Origin: Rhizocola hellebori
GTDB lineage: Bacteria > Actinomycetota > Actinomycetes > Mycobacteriales > Micromonosporaceae
Length of the DNA: 50,060 nucleotides
Reading direction: 5' to 3'
Assembly: GCF_016862955.1 (NCBI RefSeq)
Contig: NZ_BONY01000068.1
Span: 1-50,060 of the forward strand
The translations under genes were made by a program, and so were the position numbers. This document shows positions 6,885 through 14,746 of this stretch, piece by piece. Below the pieces are notes generated by a model. That model worked only from the letters and a program-made list of their open reading frames with translations. It was not told the origin of the DNA and ran no database searches. Position 1 is the stretch's first letter, and every line of letters starts with the position of its first letter.

Positions 6885-8903
6885 ATGGCAAGGTATCGCA
6901 TTTTTGCGATCTACTCTGTTCTGGCATTGCTGAGCGCCGGCCTGGTAGTGGCCGACCCGAGCCCAGCGATGGCCGACTACACGACCACGGTGGTCAACTT
7001 CAATACCGCCGGCAATCAGGTCACCCGCTATGACACCGAAGGCAACGCGGTCGACGCCCACGACGGTGACCTGGCGCTCTTCGGTGAGACCTACTACCTG
7101 TACGGAACGAGTTACGACTGCGGTTACACGCTGACCACCGCCGGCACGAAGTTCTGTGGCTTCAAGGTCTACAGCTCACCGGATCTGGTCCACTGGACCG
7201 ATCGTGGGCAGCTGTTCGAGGCCTCCGGGGCGCTGTGGCAGGGCCGGTGCGCCCCGCCTCAGTACGGCTGCTACCGGCCGCACGTGGTTTACAACCAGAG
7301 CACCTCGAAGTATGTGCTGTGGATCAACGGGTACGACAATGCCAGCGGCTATCACGTGTTCACCTCCGATTTCCCGACCGGGCCGTTCGCCGAGCTGGCC
7401 GCGCCGACTCTGGCTGTGCAGGGCACCGGCGCTGGATTCAACAACGGGGACATGGACGTGTTCGTCGACGACGACCTCGCCAAGACGGCGTACCTGGCCT
7501 ATACCGACATCCGTGGCGGGCACGACCAGATCGTGGAAAAGCTCAACGCCTCCTACACGAGCGGCACGGGACAGTACACGAGGCTCAATATCAACTCGAC
7601 CGAAGCGCCGTCGCTGTTCAAGCGCGGCCTCATCTATTACCACCTCAGTGGACCCAACTGTCCATATTGCACAGGAACGGCCACGCAATACCGCTATGCG
7701 GGCGGCCCGTTGGGTCCGTGGTCGGCGCCCACCACTATCAACACCAACTCGTGTGGCGGTCAGCCTTCCTTCGTCTCGGCGATCCCCACCGCCTCCGGCA
7801 CCACCTACCTGTACGGCAGCGACCTGTGGAACGGCGAGTTCAACGAGGCGCTGGCCAACTATCACTGGGCGCCACTGACCTTCGCCGGCAACGGCTCGAT
7901 CTCCTCCTTCAGCTGTCTCGCCAGCGTCTCCATCGCGCTGACGACCGGCTCGGCGGGCAGCCAAATCGTGCCGGCCGACCGCGATCAGGCCGACGGCGTC
8001 GACGGCTTCCGGCACTGGTGTGACATTCATTCGACCGGGTTCCGCCGGATGCAAACCTTCGTCGCCTCCCGCACCGGGACGCTGACCAGCGCTTCCTACA
8101 CCAGCTTCCGCAAAGGCAACCCGAACGCCGGGCTGACTTTCAGCATCGTGGCGGTCAACGCCTCGCTGCAGCCGGTAGGCACGCCGCTGTTCACCACGAC
8201 GGTGCCGGCCGATGCGGTGGGCTGGTCTCCGCGTAACGTGACAGTGCGGCCGCACATCCCGGTCACGGCCGGAATCCGTTACGGCATACAGGTTCAGTCG
8301 ACCACCACGGCCGGCTGCTATGGACTGACCTATAACGACACTGCCCCTTACCCGGGTGGTGGCGAGGCTTACAGCACCAACGGCACCACCTACATTGCGG
8401 AGACAAACCGTTCGTCCAAGTTCGAGACCACGATCGGGGCACCCAATTTCGCCGCCGTGGCCACCAGCACTGCCAGCAGCAGTGTGGAGGCGTGGGGCTG
8501 GGGCCGGGTCAAAGCCCATGACGGACAACGCATCACCAGTCCGTCGGCCGCGGGCTGGTCGACCGACAGCAACCTGGGTGCAGACCATCCCGAATGGATT
8601 CTTCTTGATCTGGGTACGAGCCGGTTGGTGCAGCGAGTCGATCTGTACCCGCGCAACGACCCCGGCAACGTCGGCCAGGGCTTCCCGAAGGCACTGAAGA
8701 TCGAGGTCTCAGTCGACGCCGTGACGTGGACTGAGGTGCGTAACGAAACCGGGCTGGGGCTGCCCAGCGCGGCGGTGCAGAGCTTCCCCTTCGCCACTGG
8801 CCACAACGCCCGGTACATCCGTGTCACCGGCACCAGTCTGCGCAACAGCAACCCCAACGACGCAAGCTATCGGCTGCAGCTCGCCGAGGTCGAGGTCTAC
8901 TGA
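6885..8903 (+). CDS. secreted GH43-like glycosidase with C-terminal discoidin (F5/8C) domain
   Basis: A 672-residue exported enzyme. The signal peptide ends at PAMA (about residue 28). Residues 35-345 form a five-bladed-propeller glycosidase with features of GH43 subfamily 24-type galactanases: AHDGDLALFGETYYLYG near the start, a DMDVFVDDD blade and STEAPSLFKRGLIYY with the likely acid E240. A middle beta-rich module (about 355-520) resembles an accessory carbohydrate-binding region. The C-terminal 140 residues read as an F5/8-type-C domain (DHPEWILLDLG, IEVSVD, ARYIRVTG). Start ATG at 6885 follows a strong AAAGGAA site; an upstream in-frame ATG at 6831 would put charged residues before the signal peptide. 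Likely role: trimming of galactan side chains. The exact substrate is uncertain. Confidence 0.78.
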   Translation: MARYRIFAIYSVLALLSAGLVVADPSPAMADYTTTVVNFNTAGNQVTRYDTEGNAVDAHDGDLALFGETYYLYGTSYDCGYTLTTAGTKFCGFKVYSSPDLVHWTDRGQLFEASGALWQGRCAPPQYGCYRPHVVYNQSTSKYVLWINGYDNASGYHVFTSDFPTGPFAELAAPTLAVQGTGAGFNNGDMDVFVDDDLAKTAYLAYTDIRGGHDQIVEKLNASYTSGTGQYTRLNINSTEAPSLFKRGLIYYHLSGPNCPYCTGTATQYRYAGGPLGPWSAPTTINTNSCGGQPSFVSAIPTASGTTYLYGSDLWNGEFNEALANYHWAPLTFAGNGSISSFSCLASVSIALTTGSAGSQIVPADRDQADGVDGFRHWCDIHSTGFRRMQTFVASRTGTLTSASYTSFRKGNPNAGLTFSIVAVNASLQPVGTPLFTTTVPADAVGWSPRNVTVRPHIPVTAGIRYGIQVQSTTTAGCYGLTYNDTAPYPGGGEAYSTNGTTYIAETNRSSKFETTIGAPNFAAVATSTASSSVEAWGWGRVKAHDGQRITSPSAAGWSTDSNLGADHPEWILLDLGTSRLVQRVDLYPRNDPGNVGQGFPKALKIEVSVDAVTWTEVRNETGLGLPSAAVQSFPFATGHNARYIRVTGTSLRNSNPNDASYRLQLAEVEVY

Positions 8904-8909
8904 ACCGCA

Positions 8910-8945
8910 GAGCCGGGGCGGCCATCCGCCCCGGCTCCTTTATTT
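8910..8945 (+). terminator. strong rho-independent terminator after the GH43-like gene
   Basis: A perfect 12-bp stem, GAGCCGGGGCGG (8910-8921) and CCGCCCCGGCTC (8926-8937), with a CCAT loop, followed by CTTTATTT. Confidence 0.9.
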
Positions 8946-8959
8946 GGTGGCGAATGTTT

Positions 8960-9000
8960 ACTTAGCCCTTGCGCTAAGTGTTCTGGCTCGCAATACTAAG
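8960..9000 (+). promoter_or_regulatory. ArsR-type operator and promoter
   Basis: A perfect inverted repeat ACTTAGC-N6-GCTAAGT (8960-8979) is followed by a third half-site ACTAAG (8995-9000) just before the ATG at 9005. A -35-like TTGCGC (8970-8975) lies inside the palindrome, so a bound dimer would block transcription. This strongly suggests autoregulation by the ArsR protein encoded next. Confidence 0.7.
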
Positions 9001-9004
9001 CCTT

Positions 9005-9331
9005 ATGGATAACCATCCTGCGCTGGATGACGCCTTCCTCGCACTCGCCGATTCGACGAGACGCAGCGTGCTGACACGGCTTGCCCGTGGCCCGGCAAGC
9101 GTGTCCGAGCTTGCGGCGCCGAGTTCCATGGCGCTGCCTTCCTTCATGAAACACATCCGCTTGCTTGAGCGCAGCGGCTGGATCCGCACGCACAAGTCGG
9201 GCCGCACGCGCACCTGTGTCTTCGAGCCGAGCAAATTGCCGGTTGTGGACGACTGGCTGGCCCAGCAGCGGGCACTCTGGGAGGCGAGGACCGACCGTCT
9301 CGAGCGATTCATCGACCTGGAGACCGAATGA
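9005..9331 (+). CDS. ArsR-family transcriptional repressor
   Basis: A 108-residue winged-helix regulator: LADSTRRSVLTRLARGPASVSELA, then the recognition helix SMALPSFMKHIRLLERSGWI and the wing THKSGRTRTCVFEP. It has no metal-binding cysteine pair, so it belongs to the non-metal ArsR group that commonly travels with SRPBCC genes. A GTG at 8978 lies inside the operator palindrome, so ATG 9005 is preferred; the message is probably near-leaderless. Its stop overlaps the next ATG (ATGA). Confidence 0.88.
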   Translation: MDNHPALDDAFLALADSTRRSVLTRLARGPASVSELAAPSSMALPSFMKHIRLLERSGWIRTHKSGRTRTCVFEPSKLPVVDDWLAQQRALWEARTDRLERFIDLETE

Positions 9332-9795
9332 ACCCCGAGTTGGATCTTGAGATTTCCCGAGTCATCCGGGCGCCACGCATACGGGTGTGGCGGGCGTGGG
9401 CCGACCCGAAGCGGCTCGAGCAATGGTGGGTGCCGGCTCCCGCGCAGTGCCGGGTGGAGAAGCTGGAGCTTTCGCCGGGCGGCTCCTTCCGCACGAGCAT
9501 CCGCGAGGGTGCTGCGGAGTTCCAGCCGCACCTGAACGCTTGCGTGCTGGCGGTAGACGAGGAACGTCGGATCGTCTTCACCGACGCCCTGCTCGCCGGT
9601 TGGCGGCCGAGTGACTCCCCGTTCATGACCGCAGTGATCACGATGCGTGACCACCCCGACGGGACCGAGTACGTCGCCTGTGCGATGCATCGGGATCGCA
9701 CCGCCCGCGACACCCATGAGCGCCTTGGATTCTTCGACGGCTGGGCCACCGTCACCGCGCAACTGGCCGAGCTGACCGAGCAGGAGGAGTGGTAA
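9328..9795 (+). CDS. SRPBCC (AHSA1/START-like) domain protein
   Basis: A 155-residue protein of the AHSA1 hydrophobic-ligand-binding fold: ISRVIRAPRIRVWRAWADPKRLEQWW at the start, a LSPGGSFR strand, and the closing helix HERLGFFDGWATVTAQLAEL. It is translationally coupled to the ArsR repressor, a very common actinobacterial pair in which the SRPBCC protein is the regulated cargo. Ligand unknown. Confidence 0.88.
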   Translation: MNPELDLEISRVIRAPRIRVWRAWADPKRLEQWWVPAPAQCRVEKLELSPGGSFRTSIREGAAEFQPHLNACVLAVDEERRIVFTDALLAGWRPSDSPFMTAVITMRDHPDGTEYVACAMHRDRTARDTHERLGFFDGWATVTAQLAELTEQEEW

Positions 9796-10424
9796 TGAGG
9801 CTTACCCTGACCCAATTCGTGACGCTGGACGGCGTATATCAGGGTCCCGGATCGGCCGACGAGGACACCAGCGACGGCTTCGCCCGAGGCGGATGGATGG
9901 TCCCGCACATGGACCAGGCCTTCATCGAGCTGGCCGCGGGCTGGCTCGCGCAGGCCGATGCGCTGCTGCTGGGCCGCCGCACCTACCAGGCCTTCGCTCG
10001 CGACTGGCCGCAAATCACCGATCCGGACGACCCATTCACCAAAAGCATGAATGGATTGCCGAAGTATGTCGCCTCGAACACGCTCACTGAGGCGACCTGG
10101 GCTCCGACGACGATCCTACGCGGGGATGTGGTGCAGGAGGTGGCCAAGCTCAAAGCTGGACCGGGACGAGAGTGGCAGGTGCACGGTTCCGCGCGGCTCG
10201 CGCAGAGCCTGCTCGCCGCGGGTCTTATAGACGAGGTTCGGATGGTCATCACGCCCACCGTGCTCGGGCAGGGACGGCGTCTCTTCCCCGACCACGGGCC
10301 GGCCATCGGCATGCGCGTCACCGGCCACTCCACTACACCAGGCGGCCTCACGATCTTGATTCTTGAGGCCACCAGCGCGCCCCAATTTGCCACCTACGAA
10401 GGTGTGGGCGCCGTGCCGCGGTGA
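9795..10424 (+). CDS. RibD_C / dihydrofolate-reductase-like family protein
   Basis: A 209-residue protein of the RibD C-terminal (DHFR-like) reductase family: FVTLDGVYQGPG, a LLLGRRTYQAFA segment, PKYVASNTL, VHGSARLAQSLLAAGLIDEVRMVITPTVLGQGRRLF. Start ATG 9795 shares a base with the preceding stop (TAATG) and has GGAGGAG five bases upstream; an earlier GTG at 9789 would fall inside that site. It ends the ArsR/SRPBCC/RibD_C operon. These proteins bind NADPH-type cofactors; the substrate is unknown and true riboflavin synthesis is unlikely in this context. Confidence 0.88.
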   Translation: MRLTLTQFVTLDGVYQGPGSADEDTSDGFARGGWMVPHMDQAFIELAAGWLAQADALLLGRRTYQAFARDWPQITDPDDPFTKSMNGLPKYVASNTLTEATWAPTTILRGDVVQEVAKLKAGPGREWQVHGSARLAQSLLAAGLIDEVRMVITPTVLGQGRRLFPDHGPAIGMRVTGHSTTPGGLTILILEATSAPQFATYEGVGAVPR

Positions 10425-10522
10425 GACGGTCTTGGCACAGCGAGATCGACCATAGTGCCTGCGTCGCCACCCGCGGTCGTGTAAGACGGAGCTGAGACCA
10501 TCGACAGGCGGGGGGTTTGACG

Positions 10523-10918
10523 GTGACGAGTGATACCAGCAAGGCGGTGGCGCGAAGCGGGATGGTGCTGGCCGCGTTCTTGATGATGCTGGCCGGAGCG
10601 TTCCAGTTCTTCCAGGGCATCTCGGCCGTGGTGAAGGACGACATCTACCTCAACGCGCCCAACTACATATACAAATTCGACACCACCACGTGGGGCTGGA
10701 TCCACCTGATCCTCGGCGCGATCGTGGCGATCAGCGGCTTCTTCCTTTACCAGGGCAAGGACTGGGCCCGCGGTGTCGCGATCGTCCTGGCCGGTCTGGC
10801 TGCCTTGAGCCAGTTCTTCTTCATTCCGTACTACCCGCTGTGGGCGATTCTGATCATCGCCCTTGACATATTCATCATATGGGCGATCGTGAAAGCGCCA
10901 GCGGGAAACAACTTTTAG
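10523..10918 (+). CDS. four-helix membrane protein (DUF7144-like)
   Basis: A 131-residue membrane protein with four hydrophobic helices (about 12-37, 57-77, 82-100, 104-123) and the motif FFQGISAVVKDDIY, a pattern common in actinobacterial DUF7144-type proteins. GTG at 10523 is chosen because the GGGGGG site lies seven bases upstream; a TTG at 10517 lies too close to it. Function unknown. Confidence 0.7.
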   Translation: MTSDTSKAVARSGMVLAAFLMMLAGAFQFFQGISAVVKDDIYLNAPNYIYKFDTTTWGWIHLILGAIVAISGFFLYQGKDWARGVAIVLAGLAALSQFFFIPYYPLWAILIIALDIFIIWAIVKAPAGNNF

Positions 10919-10934
10919 CCGATAGGAAATCCGC

Positions 10935-10975
10935 GAGTCCGGCTCGGCCACAGTTTGGCCGGGCCGGACTCTTCC
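10935..10975 (+). terminator. hairpin terminator after the membrane protein gene
   Basis: Arms GAGTCCGGC (10935-10943) and GCCGGACTC (10963-10971), with further pairing inside (CGGCCA / TGGCCG), followed by TTCC. The stem is strong but the T-run is weak. Confidence 0.6.
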
Positions 10976-11238
10976 ATACCTGATCCAAAAAGCTCGCAAG
11001 GGGAACATCGCAAATCTGACACTTTGGCGACCCCGTCGTGGTCGGCCGTCCGGCCACGGTGTTCCGATGGTGAGAGTGTCGGGTGCCGGTGTATTGGCGA
11101 ATGCATCGATGCGTTTGGCCCGAAGCTCGCTCTTTTTGCCGACTCTGTCCGCGGGCCCCTGCGGGCTAGCCTGGCTTCGCGACAAAGGACGACTAAGTTG
11201 CGACTCTGCTCGCTTCGGGACAGACGCAGGATGTTGGA
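10976..11238 (+). promoter_or_regulatory. leader region of the T7SS/surface-protein operon
   Basis: About 260 bases without a supported gene. It holds a perfect 10-bp palindrome GCATCGATGC (11103-11112) and a -10-like TAGCCT (11167-11172) without a clear -35. A promoter for the 18.5-kb operon must lie here or use these elements; its exact position is not determined. Confidence 0.4.
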
Positions 11239-12447
11239 TTGGGTGGGAAAGTGGCGGATGCTGCTACGGCTGCCTACTCAGGGCACGGGAGTACAGGGCT
11301 AGTCGGGGCGCAGGTGGTGGCACTCTTTCGGTGCGATCCAGCCGACGATTTGGTGACAATGTTGTGGCCGGGTGTGGCTCAATCGGACCTGCCCACACTC
11401 CTCATAGTTCTCAGTTCGCGTTTCGCGTCACTACCCGATTTCGGTCTGGTGTGGGTGGGTGAGGGCAGCGTCACGGTATTCGCCAGGGGATCGGTTCATA
11501 TCGAGGTCTTTCAGGGCGGCCGGTCACTGGCGTCGATCACGGCTGGGCCGCGCGCCACCTGGCACGAAGAATCGTTCGAAAGAGCGGATCGTGTCGTATT
11601 GTCCACATCGGACAGTGGCGGCGAGATCGGACTGCCGTTGCAGGGCGGCATCGTGCGGGCGGGGCGAATCGAATGCGGCGCAGCGGCGCTGACCGCACAG
11701 CCATCGGCCCGGCCGAGGGTGTCGCACTCGGTGGTGCCCGTCATGCCGGCCAACATTCCGCCGGTACGGCCCGAGGTTTCGTCAACACAGCAATGGGCTG
11801 ATCCCGAGGAGCCGCTCAAGAAGGCGGAACCGTTCAAGATTCCGGATCAGCTACGCGAGCAGTTGCTGCCGCCGCCAGATGCGCCCAATGTGCGGCCAGC
11901 GCCCAGGGCGGAACCTTTCCGGCTACCAGACCTCAATATCTCTCCGCACGGTGGTGACACCGAGAGGTCGTCGCGGTCGAAGCCGGAGGGAAAACGCTTT
12001 GTCGCCATACAGTGCCCAAAGCTGCATCTCAACGAGCCGGCCGCGCCCGCGTGCCGCATCTGCTATCTGCCGCTTGAGCTCGATGCGCCGCAGCTGGAGA
12101 CTCTGCAGCCCGCACTGGGCTGGCTGCAGCGCGCCGGAACCAGCGAACGCTGGGAGGTCGTGAACCCGGTCATCCTGATTGGGCGAGCACCGGGCTTCAG
12201 CGCGGTGGACAGACTGGCACTCACCCTCTCCGGTGTGTCGGCCGCAATCGCCGACCTCCACGTGGAAGCGCGGTTGAGTGGCTTCCGCATGGAGGTCATG
12301 GACCGCTCCGGGCGGCGCGGTACCCATGTGATCAATCCTGATGGGCGCAAGGTGCGGCTGGAACCGGGCGCGCCGATACGGCTGCGCGAGACGGGAAGCA
12401 TCGTGCTGGCCGACGAGGTCACCCTCACCTTCGAGGTGGACCGATGA
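11239..12447 (+). CDS. zinc-knuckle and FHA-domain protein, first gene of the T7SS operon
   Basis: A 402-residue soluble protein with three parts. Residues 20-150 form a beta-rich domain of unknown type (VGAQVVALFRC... SLASITAGPRATW). A Pro-rich linker follows, with two repeats of the form KAEPFKIPD / RAEPFRLPD. A zinc knuckle CPKLHLNEP...CRIC (C259, H263, C272, C275) precedes a C-terminal FHA domain (about 310-400: IGRAPG, LSGVS, DRSGRRGTHV). FHA domains bind phosphothreonine, and the next gene is a kinase joined by an ATGA overlap, so it is the likely kinase partner. Start TTG at 11239 has AGGA seven bases upstream; GTG at 11251 is the alternative. Confidence 0.7.
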   Translation: MGGKVADAATAAYSGHGSTGLVGAQVVALFRCDPADDLVTMLWPGVAQSDLPTLLIVLSSRFASLPDFGLVWVGEGSVTVFARGSVHIEVFQGGRSLASITAGPRATWHEESFERADRVVLSTSDSGGEIGLPLQGGIVRAGRIECGAAALTAQPSARPRVSHSVVPVMPANIPPVRPEVSSTQQWADPEEPLKKAEPFKIPDQLREQLLPPPDAPNVRPAPRAEPFRLPDLNISPHGGDTERSSRSKPEGKRFVAIQCPKLHLNEPAAPACRICYLPLELDAPQLETLQPALGWLQRAGTSERWEVVNPVILIGRAPGFSAVDRLALTLSGVSAAIADLHVEARLSGFRMEVMDRSGRRGTHVINPDGRKVRLEPGAPIRLRETGSIVLADEVTLTFEVDR

Positions 12448-14027
12448 CCGCGCCCGGCGGCGAGCCACCAATAATCGGTGGCTTCGCGCACATGAGGTAT
12501 CTCGGCTCGGGTGGGTTTGGCGAGGTGCATCAGTATGTGCGGGAGGCGTCGGGCGCCTCGGTCGCGATCAAGGTGCTGCGTGTAGACAGGCTCACCGGTG
12601 GCGGCATAGAAGACGTGATGCGGGAGGCGCAGGCGCTAGGCCGTCCCTCGGACCGGGGTGCTCATCCGAATATCGTTGCCGTTCAAGAGGTCGGGCTCAC
12701 CGAGAAGTCGCGACGGCCATTTCTGGTGATGGAGTATTGCCCCGGCGGCAGCTGGGCGCAGCACATCGAAAAGGCCGGCCTGGTCGATCCCTGGGCGGTG
12801 CTCAATGTGGGCATCCAGATCGCTGGTGCGCTCTACACACTCCATCAGCGTGGGATAGTGCATCGCGATGTCAAGCCGGGCAACATTCTCTTCGGGCGGC
12901 AGGCGGTTCCGAAGCTCGCCGACCTCGGTATCGCGACACTGACCCGCGACGAGGTAAACCGCGGATCCGCCTGGCTGTCAAGGGACTACGCGGCCGCCGA
13001 GGTGGTCGTCTCCCGGGTCTCCAACGAGCTTTCGGACCTGTTCTCGTTGGCAGCCACGCTTTACCATGCGCTGGCCGGCCGGTCGTGGGTGCGCCTGCCC
13101 AAGGGCGACAACTCGCCCGAGGCCATCGATGAACGGATCATCGCCGGCCGGGTACCGGAAATAGCAGGAAACGACATTCCGGATCGGCTGAAACGGCTCA
13201 TCATCGGCGCGATGCATCCCGACGCCCGGACCCGCGCTGGAAACGTGGGTCTGGCCAACCCCAACGGCGATCGGCGCGTGGAGGCGCTCAAGCTGTTCGC
13301 CTTCCGGCTGCGAGACATTCAGGAAGAGCAGAACTACACTACCCTGACCCGGGTACCCATCGACGACCTCGATGACTGGACAGAGCCCGCCGAGCCGGCC
13401 GTAGCGCCGATCCTCCCGCCGGAACCAAATTCTATTTGGGCGCCTCCGGTCAGCGACCCGGCGGAAGCCACCTTCGACTCCGACCTTATCGGCGGATGGG
13501 ATCTGCCCAAGGGCGACACCGAGCACGCCGGTCCTATCGGGCGAAGCGCGGTGCGGCAGCGGGATCCGGAAGCGACCCGCACCGAGGAAACCTCGCTGGT
13601 GGTGCAGATACGGAATCGTCGGCCACGCAACAAAAAGGTGTGGCTGGCGATCGCCGGGGCGGCGGCGGTGGTGGCGGCCGTGGTCGGGATCAACGTTCTG
13701 GTGAAGCCGGTCGACGGCAGCCCCGGTGGCGGGCAAAGCCAGCGACCACAAGGGGAGGACGCCATCCCCGATCGGATGGCTCTGCCGGTGCCGGTGGTGA
13801 CCGGTAAACGCGACAGCGAGGGGACCGTCACGTTTCAGTGGACTTACGCCAATCAGGAGACGGGCGACAAGTTCAACGTGCAGCGGTCGGGTCAGGAAAA
13901 AAGCGAGCTGGCTGATCGTCCCCAATGGACATTGGCCGGGGCCGCTCCCGGCGTCGAGGTGTGCCTACGAGTCAGCCTCATTCGCCAGAATCTGGTTGGT
14001 TCGCCGAGTGTGCAGGTCTGTGCATGA
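12444..14027 (+). CDS. membrane Ser/Thr protein kinase with altered DFG/APE motifs
   Basis: A 527-residue Hanks-type kinase. It has glycine loop GSGGFGEVHQ, K43 in AIKVL, and HRDVKPGN (H140-D142), but the metal motif is DLG (160-162) and the APE position reads AAAE. The catalytic Lys and Asp are kept, so activity is likely. The kinase lobe ends near residue 285; an acidic Pro-rich linker leads to one transmembrane helix (about 397-418) and a short extracellular FN3-like beta domain (about 450-527). It overlaps FHA genes on both sides (ATGA each), making a compact kinase-FHA module for the secretion operon. The extracellular FN3-like part matches repeats in the giant surface protein two genes on, a possible contact or shared origin. 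Confidence 0.85.
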   Translation: MTAPGGEPPIIGGFAHMRYLGSGGFGEVHQYVREASGASVAIKVLRVDRLTGGGIEDVMREAQALGRPSDRGAHPNIVAVQEVGLTEKSRRPFLVMEYCPGGSWAQHIEKAGLVDPWAVLNVGIQIAGALYTLHQRGIVHRDVKPGNILFGRQAVPKLADLGIATLTRDEVNRGSAWLSRDYAAAEVVVSRVSNELSDLFSLAATLYHALAGRSWVRLPKGDNSPEAIDERIIAGRVPEIAGNDIPDRLKRLIIGAMHPDARTRAGNVGLANPNGDRRVEALKLFAFRLRDIQEEQNYTTLTRVPIDDLDDWTEPAEPAVAPILPPEPNSIWAPPVSDPAEATFDSDLIGGWDLPKGDTEHAGPIGRSAVRQRDPEATRTEETSLVVQIRNRRPRNKKVWLAIAGAAAVVAAVVGINVLVKPVDGSPGGGQSQRPQGEDAIPDRMALPVPVVTGKRDSEGTVTFQWTYANQETGDKFNVQRSGQEKSELADRPQWTLAGAAPGVEVCLRVSLIRQNLVGSPSVQVCA

Positions 14028-14746
14028 GTGCTGTTCGGGTGCGGTTGTGTGGTGAGGAGTTCATAGCCACCGAGCGCCAGCCCCTGTTGATCGGGCGTGA
14101 AGCCGACATCAGCGTGGACGACAATAGATATCTGCATCGCCGTTTCCTTCAGGTGGCCTGTGTGGAGGGACTGTGGGTGCTGCGCAACGTGGGCGCCCAG
14201 CTGACGGCCACCGTCTCCGATCTGCAAGGGCTGTTCCAGGCCTGGCTCGCGCCGGGCGCACAGGTGCCTTTGCTGAGCACCCACACCATCGTGTACTTCA
14301 CAGCCGGGCCGACCACCTACGAGATTGACATCCTGCTCGACGAACCGCCGTTCACCGTCACCCCGGTCATCTCCGATCCCGATTCCAGCGACGGCGGCCC
14401 GGTGACCATGGGCGGCATGTCGTTGACGACCAAGCAGAAGCTGGTGTTGCTCGCGCTCACCGAACGGGCGTTGCGGCGAGGCGACCGGGGTGCCACCTCC
14501 ATTCCCAGCTCCAAGGTAGCGGCCCAGCGTCTGCGCTGGACCCTGGTGGCGTTCAACCGTCAGCTGGACAACATCTGCCAAAAGCTCGCCGCCTTCGGGG
14601 TGCGCGGGTTGCACGGCGACAGCGAAAATCTGGCAGCCAACCGGCGTGCCCGTCTTGCCGAGTACGCGTTGGCAGCGCGCCTGGTTACCCGTGCCGATCT
14701 GGCATTGCTGGAAGGCGTCGAAGCCGATGGAGAGGAACTGGCGTGA
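14024..14746 (+). CDS. FHA-domain protein with C-terminal helical DNA-binding-like part
   Basis: A 240-residue protein. Residues 1-105 read as a degenerate FHA fold (LLIGREADISVDDNRYLHRRF, then short strands); the usual SxxH is changed to a YLHRR run. Residues 125-240 are helical, beginning LTTKQKLVLLALTERAL and including VAAQRLRWTLVAFNRQLDNICQ, which look like a winged-helix unit. Start ATG 14024 overlaps the kinase stop and the stop overlaps the next GTG. It probably couples kinase signalling to the operon or apparatus; direct DNA binding is only a possibility. Confidence 0.65.
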   Translation: MSAVRVRLCGEEFIATERQPLLIGREADISVDDNRYLHRRFLQVACVEGLWVLRNVGAQLTATVSDLQGLFQAWLAPGAQVPLLSTHTIVYFTAGPTTYEIDILLDEPPFTVTPVISDPDSSDGGPVTMGGMSLTTKQKLVLLALTERALRRGDRGATSIPSSKVAAQRLRWTLVAFNRQLDNICQKLAAFGVRGLHGDSENLAANRRARLAEYALAARLVTRADLALLEGVEADGEELA

